Shown one piece after another: positions 58,675 to 64,000 of a stretch of 64,000 nucleotides of DNA. The DNA is taken from assembly GCA_903813345.2 (NCBI GenBank), contig CAIIXF020000008.1, forward strand, positions 5,219,341 through 5,283,340, in the 5' to 3' direction. Position 1 is the first letter of the stretch. Every line of letters begins with the position of its first letter. The translations under genes were made by a program, and so were the position numbers. Below the pieces are notes generated by a model. The model searched no databases, was not told where the DNA came from, and saw only the letters and a list, made by a program, of their open reading frames with translations. Origin of the DNA: Owenia fusiformis. Lineage: Eukaryota > Annelida > Polychaeta > Sabellida > Oweniidae.

Positions 58675-59150
58675 GTGAAATCTGCTCGTGTTTTCAGAGG
58701 AGCCTCATGTTTTCAGCGGTGCCTCCTCATGTTTCCAGCGGGGACACCGAAACACTATTAAAGATGTATTTCGACTCCCATGGCAGGAGTAATTGTACAT
58801 TAACTTATCAATACAGACCATTTTGATCAAATATTTATTACGGAGTATGTAAATCGTATTTATTGCCTTTATTTGAACGATAAAAGTAATATATATGAAC
58901 AGTAAATTATGCAAACGTGCATGTTGACGCCATTTTCTTCCATATCAATGAAAAAGAATCATTTTTCATGTCATTGTTTGTCAAATATATTCGTTTTCAA
59001 GGTATTGCTTGAGTATCAAAGAAATATGTTCATCCCCATTTGGTACATTTCCAAAATGATACAAATAAACAGGACTATGCTCGCGATTTTAGCGGGAACT
59101 TGCTTGCGACCTTTAAATCATAGCGGGTCTTTTGATACTACGTGTTGATT
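58675..59150. repeat. right arm of the ~5.4 kb inverted-repeat pair
   Basis: 'cctcatgttttcagcggtgcc' repeats at 58705-58745 and 'cgcgattttagcgggaacttgc', 'agcgggtcttttgatactac' at 59082-59145 are inverted counterparts of the left arm at 53775-54265. Confidence 0.6.
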
Positions 59151-59384
59151 GCTATATCGAAAACATTCGAGCGTGCGCATGCATCGAGAGAGATCAAATA
59201 CGGGCTAATTTGGTAAGACAGTGATCAATTTGTTGACTTTGTCACAGGAGCAATCATACGCCATAGCATACCCCGGGAAAGATAGGCCCTACTCGAATTC
59301 AAGGTTCCGCAAATATGTCACAAATGTAATTTTTTGCAAATTTAATGTGTTTCACAGTATGACCTTTTCATTTCTTATAACTAG

Positions 59385-59756
59385 GTGACGCGAGCCACTT
59401 CTTAATGGAAGCAATTGCTCCGTGGCCACCACGCGACCGTTTAACAATGGTTCTCCAAAATGAATATGATTACGTCATAATGGATCTTAATTCGAATATT
59501 AGTTACCATCGACTATTAAATGTTTTTGGAGAAACAATTGACCGTGCTTATGGGAAACTGTTATCTAGTAAAAAGTACAGACCACTAAAAGTCACTTGGT
59601 CTGCGACCATGATAAAGTTGGAGTGGAGAACTCTTCGTCGATCATGGCTTAACTGGTTAGGAACAATGGTTCAAAGAACCGGTCAAAGACTTAGACTATA
59701 TAATGACAAGAGAATTTATACCGAACATTCCAAGGGGGGTCCAAACAACATACCAG
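59385..59756 (+). CDS. candidate phase 1-1 exon, unknown domain
   Basis: The frame is open across 372 nt (124 codons) between an acceptor (tttcttataactag/gtgacg) and a donor (accag/gtatgt), both phase 1. The phase fits joining to exon 2 of the secreted Methyltransf_FA gene (ends 50000, phase 1), with a ~9.4 kb intron full of mobile elements. The peptide starts DASHFLMEAIAPWPPRDR and contains WRTLRRSWLNWL. I do not recognise a domain. It has no stop codons in frame and no repeat similarity, which supports coding, but it could belong to another gene. Confidence 0.4.
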
Positions 59757-59902
59757 GTATGTACGTTTTAAGTTTTTAAGTAAGCATAGGCCTATATAAA
59801 TAAAGTGTATATTCATATCTAATGCAATGTTCAATGTTCATACAAGAAGAGGAGATTGGTTTTGTAAATTCTCTTTGTATGCTTTACCACAATAACATAT
59901 AT

Positions 59903-60052
59903 AGAGGATATTCTATGATTTATGAGTGATATGAAATTTATCCACGAATGTATATGATATCTGCACGAGCGAGCGTGGCGAGAGAGTGTAGATATCAATA
60001 TCCATGAGTTGATTAATTTCATATCACTCATAAATCACAGGGTGTTCTTTTT
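59903..60052. mobile_element. foldback element with GCACGAGCGAGCG loop
   Basis: 'gaggatattctatgattta' and 'gagtgatatgaaat' at the left pair with 'atttcatatcactcataaat' and 'cagggtgttc' at the right. The loop is 'tctgcacgagcgagcgtggcg'. It is related to the hairpins in the 419 bp tandem units that follow. Confidence 0.7.
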
Positions 60053-60198
60053 ATTCCATAGTTAAAGTCATCATCAGAATCATCGGAAATTAAGTTATTT
60101 AATTCGAATTTTCCAAACGATCCGGCGATGTTGACACTTAGCCTCATTTTGAGTCTGAAGTAGCAAAAATCCATAAACCATCGCATACGACGCCTTAT

Positions 60199-61455
60199 CC
60201 TACACTTAGTGTACTAAATGTATAATAACATTAAAAAATAGATTTGATATTTATTGGCAAAATAAATATCCGGAGAATATCGTAACGATATACTCCGGGC
60301 GGAGGATATCGTGACGATATACTCCGGAAAACCCAATATGCGGAGGATATTGTGACGATATACTCCGCTTGTTGATTTCCCGCTAAATTGATTCTATTTG
60401 GCATGAAATTCATTTTACAATGATATTATACATTTATTACACTTCTTGTAAGTGTAGGACAATAAGAACATCCTATGATTTTTTCAGAATATCATTTTAA
60501 TCTACTCGGTGATATTGATATATGCACTCGTTCGCTTTGCTCTCTCGTGCAGATATCAATATCACCTCGTAGATAAAAATGATATTCCTCAAAATCATAG
60601 GATATCCTATAATTATCCTACACTTAGTGTACTAAATGTATAATAACATTAAAAAATAAATTTGATATTTATGGGCAAAATGAATATCCGGAGGATATCG
60701 TCACGATATACTCCGGGTGGAGGATATCGTGACGATATACTCCGGAAAACCCAATATGCGGAGGATATTGTGACGATATACTCCGCTTGTTGATTTCCCG
60801 CCAAATTGACTCTATTTGGCATGAAATTCATTTTGCAATGATACTATACATTTAGTACACTCCTTGTTAATGTAGGATAATAAGAACATCCTATGATTTT
60901 TTTCAGAATATCATTTTAATCTACTCGGTGATATTGATATATGCACTCGTTCGCTTCGCTCTCTCGTGCAGATATCAATATCACCTCGTAGATAAAAATG
61001 ATATTCCTCAAAATCATAGGATATCCTATAATTATCCTACACTTAGTGTACTGAATGTATAATAACATGAAAAAATAAATTTGATATTTATTGGCAAAAT
61101 GAATATCCGGAGGATATCGTAACGATATACTCCGGGCGGAGGATATCGTGACGATATACTCCGGAAAACCCAATATGCGGAGGATATTGTGACGATATAC
61201 TCCGCTTGTTGATTTCCCGCCAAATTGACTCTGTTTGGCATGAAATTCATTTTACAATGATATTATACATTCAGTACACTCCTTGTAAGTGTAGGATAAT
61301 AAGAACATCCTATGATTTTTTCAGAATATCATTTTAATCTACTCGGTGATATTGATATATGCACTCGTTCGCTTCGCTCTCTCGTGCAAATATCAATATC
61401 ACCTCGTAAATAAAAATGATATTCCTCAAAATCATAGGATATCCTATAATTATCC
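60199..61455. repeat. three tandem 419 bp units with nested palindromes
   Basis: Units begin at 60201, 60619 and 61038 (cctacacttagtgtactaaa). Each has (i) three imperfect 27 bp palindromes of the form cggaggatatcgtgacgata / tatactccg, spaced by short linkers, and (ii) a ~150 bp hairpin from 'atcctatgattttttcaga' to 'caaaatcataggatatcc' whose loop is 'gcactcgttcgcttcgctct'. Units are about 97% alike by eye. A related hairpin occurs again at 61770-61925. Confidence 0.9.
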
Positions 61456-61763
61456 CATAGTTGAGGTCAAATTTGTAGAATAACACGTATATATATTTAT
61501 GATATTTTGCAAATGCGTGGAAAAAACGATATCTGTGGAATACGGAGAATATTCCACAGATATCACTTTTTCCACGGATTTGAAAACTCCCGCCAATGTG
61601 ACGTGCATTGTTACATGGTTACACGTTATATGCTTACATGGTGATTTTACGACGTCACAAATATGGAAATGATTAATGTTTTTGCTTTAAGCCCAAGGTT
61701 CAACACTCGTTGTAAAATGCTTTGTAAGGTGAACTGTGGGATGATTTGATGTCAACTATGGGA
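61455..61763. mobile_element. ~310 bp MITE-like insert after the tandem units
   Basis: The ends are inverted: ttatcccatagttgaggtc at the left and gatgtcaactatgggataaa at the right. An inner hairpin at 61515-61582 (cgtggaaaaaacgatatctg / cagatatcactttttccacg) is centred on 'gaatacggagaatattc'. Confidence 0.65.
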
Positions 61764-61769
61764 TAAATA

Positions 61770-61925
61770 GAACATCCTATGATTTTTTCGTGATATCATT
61801 TTAATCCACTCTTTGATATCAATATCTGCACTCATTCGCTTCGCTCACTCGTCCAGATATTGATATCAACTCGTGGATAAAAATGATATCTCTCAAAATC
61901 ATAGGATATCCTATACGTATGTCAT
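61770..61925. mobile_element. foldback element, diverged copy of the 419 bp unit hairpin
   Basis: 'aacatcctatgattttttcg', 'atatcattttaatccact' and the loop 'gcactcattcgcttcgctca' pair with the complementary right arm ending 'aaatcataggatatcctata'. Confidence 0.75.
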
Positions 61926-62049
61926 GGCTAAAAAACCGTATGTTATGGTTAAGTGAAAATTTGTCAAAAATATCATATTTTACCACTGATTACAAAAATA
62001 CCGTTTTTATTTTCACATGTTATCCTATGAATATCATGCTAACTATGGA

Positions 62050-62822
62050 ATAAACAATAATATTCTAATTTTGGATATATTAACTGATGGGCTTTCAATG
62101 GAAGGGTACGCAACTTCCTATATTTCATACATAAGCATTGTCTTGGGTTTTCAAAATTGGAGAAGAATGCATGCTTCCTGTACACATGGAAATGGAATTC
62201 ATCATAATTATGGCAATAATGAAACTGAACATTTCCCCACAAATTATATTTTAATTAGAATGTGTTCTTGAATAATTACCCACAATGCAACTCAAAGAGA
62301 ACATTTTGTATGGAATGTTTTCTGCTTCATTATTCGTATTTTATAATATGTATTCGTATATTGAACTCTTAATTTGTTAAAAGCACATTTATGTTCGTAA
62401 CTTGAGTATTTGTATTCATTGTTTGTATTTTCTCTAATTTATTTCGTTAAAACGTATACAAGTATGTACGTGTTTTAGACTGAAATAAATTCAAAAGTCC
62501 TCAAAAGCATTTGTAAGTGACACATTATATATCCGTATTCAGTTTGTACCTTTATCGTTGTTTCTGCAAATATATTAGTTTAATATCTACGAACTGAATG
62601 TCAAATTTATCAATGAATAAGTACTTGCCTTGGCATTTCATTTTTTAATTGTCGAATTTATTTTCGTAACAAGGTAATATGTTTCCGTAAAAGCACACAT
62701 TTACTGTTCGTAAATATTGTTATTTGTATTCGTAAATTGCACTTATTTATTATTTATTTTATTCACCTTTATAACGGTGGCACACCTCAATGGGTGCTAT
62801 ACAAATATAAAACATATTAAAA
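62050..62822. other. AT-rich sequence with scattered 'attcgta' words
   Basis: Short words such as gtattcgta, ttcgtaa and gtatttg recur irregularly between 62330 and 62760. No gene or defined repeat unit is supported. Confidence 0.4.
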
Positions 62823-64000
62823 TCAATCTTTCAATTTAATATATACTTTCTTTAAAAATCTCTTGGAAAGAGAATCAAATTTAAAACCAATAACATGCCC
62901 ATTATTCAAAAACACATCATTACCAAGCAGCCAATGTAGTTTTATGTCTTCTGGTAAGGTTAAAAATTCATTCCATACAGGCAATGGAAGGGATGAATTA
63001 AAATCATTGAACAAGGCATGGCGTTCAGTCCTAAAAAATGGCATCTGAGCAATCAATGACATAGGTCATCCCTACATTCATCATTACATAATAAACAAAC
63101 TCCGGTTCCCTTTCCCCATCTCGCTAAATCAGTCTGTAACATGAAACAGCCCGCCTTGGCTCTAAATTTTACCCTGTTTCTTTGACGAGAGCATATCAAT
63201 GAAATCAGTTATAACTATGGAGAATAATGTAGGGGACATATTACAGCCCTGCTTGAGACCACATTTACTCTCATAAAAGTCAGTTTCGAAATCACCAAAT
63301 GAGACTTTATTTTTAGGACATTCATATAGTTAACGCAAAATTGCCCTGAATTCCTTTGTCCCAAAGGTGTGAAAATAAGGTATTATGGTCTAAAACATCA
63401 AATACCTTGGAAATGTCAAGGAAAGCAAGAAATGTTTTCTTTCCTGTACTTTTCCTAAGACTACAAAGTCCTTTAAGGATGAATACACTAACTTCATTTC
63501 TTTATCAACCATGGAAGCATATACCTTATACACATTAGAGGTGACTTATACCACGATGATTATCTAAAATTTCAGTGTCACCATCCTTATGTAGGGGCTT
63601 TAAGATACCCTCTTTCCATTCAGAAGGAAAAGTTTCTGCGTACGTGAAAAACTGAAACATATCTAGCAACGAATCATGTAAAACCTTTCCGCCATACTTT
63701 AAAAAGTCATTCATAATACGGTCGGTACCACACATTTTGCCATTTTTTAGACTTTTCAAGCATTCATCAAGTCTCACTTTAGTAATAGATAATGTATCTA
63801 GGACTTCAGTCTTACATTCTTCATGTAGTTGTTTCATTTTATCATTTAAATCAATAAAACTTGAATCTTTATTCCTGTGAGTGTTTCCCAAATTACCCCC
63901 AATAAGTCTTCAGCGTTTCACACGCGGCTTTTTGATCAGTGATCAACTGAGTTGGATTGGAAGGATTTTTAATTTGGATAGGATATTCTGCTTTTTTATT
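62823..64000 (-). pseudogene. non-LTR retrotransposon (LINE) 3' part, reverse transcriptase relic, runs off the window
   Basis: On the minus strand the order of conserved pieces is: a segment ending KAACETLKTYWG near 63910, then (after a 1 bp frame slip) ECLKSLKNGKMCGTDRIMN, SEWKEGILKPLHKDGD and DNHRGIS (to ~63540). Further frame changes follow, then FGDFETDFYESKCGLKQGC and MSPTLFSIVITDFI (63190-63310), and finally a zinc knuckle GVCLLCNDEC (~63065-63110) and a C-terminal tail ending at 62823. These are reverse transcriptase palm/finger motifs and the terminal knuckle of an APE-type LINE. The catalytic YADD block between ~63190 and 63110 is missing, so the copy is deleted and dead. Confidence 0.85.

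Overview
The window is animal nuclear DNA: multi-exon genes with GT-AG introns, AT-rich intergenic sequence, and many hairpin (foldback) elements and retroelement relics. The gene content is a Tret1-like sugar-transporter family, a secreted protein with a farnesoic-acid-O-methyltransferase-like (Methyltransf_FA) domain, a LINE relic with a restriction-like endonuclease, and a CXC-type mobile-element ORF. This suggests a lophotrochozoan, most likely a mollusc. That placement is inference from family composition only.

Layout. 0.5-9.1 kb: three Tret1-like transporter copies on the minus strand. Two are intact (3888-5342, 7610-9064). One is a broken copy (1746-3021) lying in a duplicated block (about 540-3021 against 6205-8881). 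Foldback elements sit between them. 9.7-20.2 kb: a mobile-element zone with two large elements bounded by long inverted repeats (about 10.1-14.6 kb and 17.5-20.2 kb), a transporter relic at 15.8-16.0 kb and a TTTCAA/CGTTTC-rich tract. 20.4-21.6 kb: mitochondrial monothiol glutaredoxin GLRX5 (minus, two exons), head to head with the main gene of the window across a 381 bp promoter carrying NRF1-like and ETS-like sites. 22.0-40.1 kb: a complete 21-exon gene (929 codons plus stop) that joins N-terminal ankyrin repeats to a GH20 (beta-N-acetylhexosaminidase-like) domain. I reconstructed every exon with consistent phases. 41.9-47.0 kb: an inverted pair of acyl-CoA synthetase genes, one intact (minus) and one decayed (plus). 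48.5-50.0 kb: first two exons of a secreted Methyltransf_FA protein, possibly continuing at 59.4 kb. 50-64 kb: foldback elements, low-complexity tetranucleotide tracts, a triplicated 419 bp palindromic unit and the 3' part of a LINE.

Most unusual observation. The ankyrin-GH20 gene contains two unrelated tandem arrays, each made from one of its own splice junctions. At 28.0-32.4 kb a 79 bp unit, holding the 3' splice site plus the first ~51 nt of exon 10, is present 56 times (one 1-bp insertion). Only the last copy leads into the complete exon. At 36.7-39.2 kb a 67 bp unit, holding the last ~14 nt of exon 19 plus its 5' splice site, is present about 24 times and is interrupted by a mariner-like element. 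The gene therefore offers the spliceosome about 56 near-identical acceptors for one exon and about 24 near-identical donors for another. Use of any early acceptor with read-through meets an in-frame stop.

Stretches with no gene and nothing I could name: 1-540, 9070-9755, 14593-15790, 16440-17525, 40600-41720, 43650-45300, 47020-48480 and 62050-62820.
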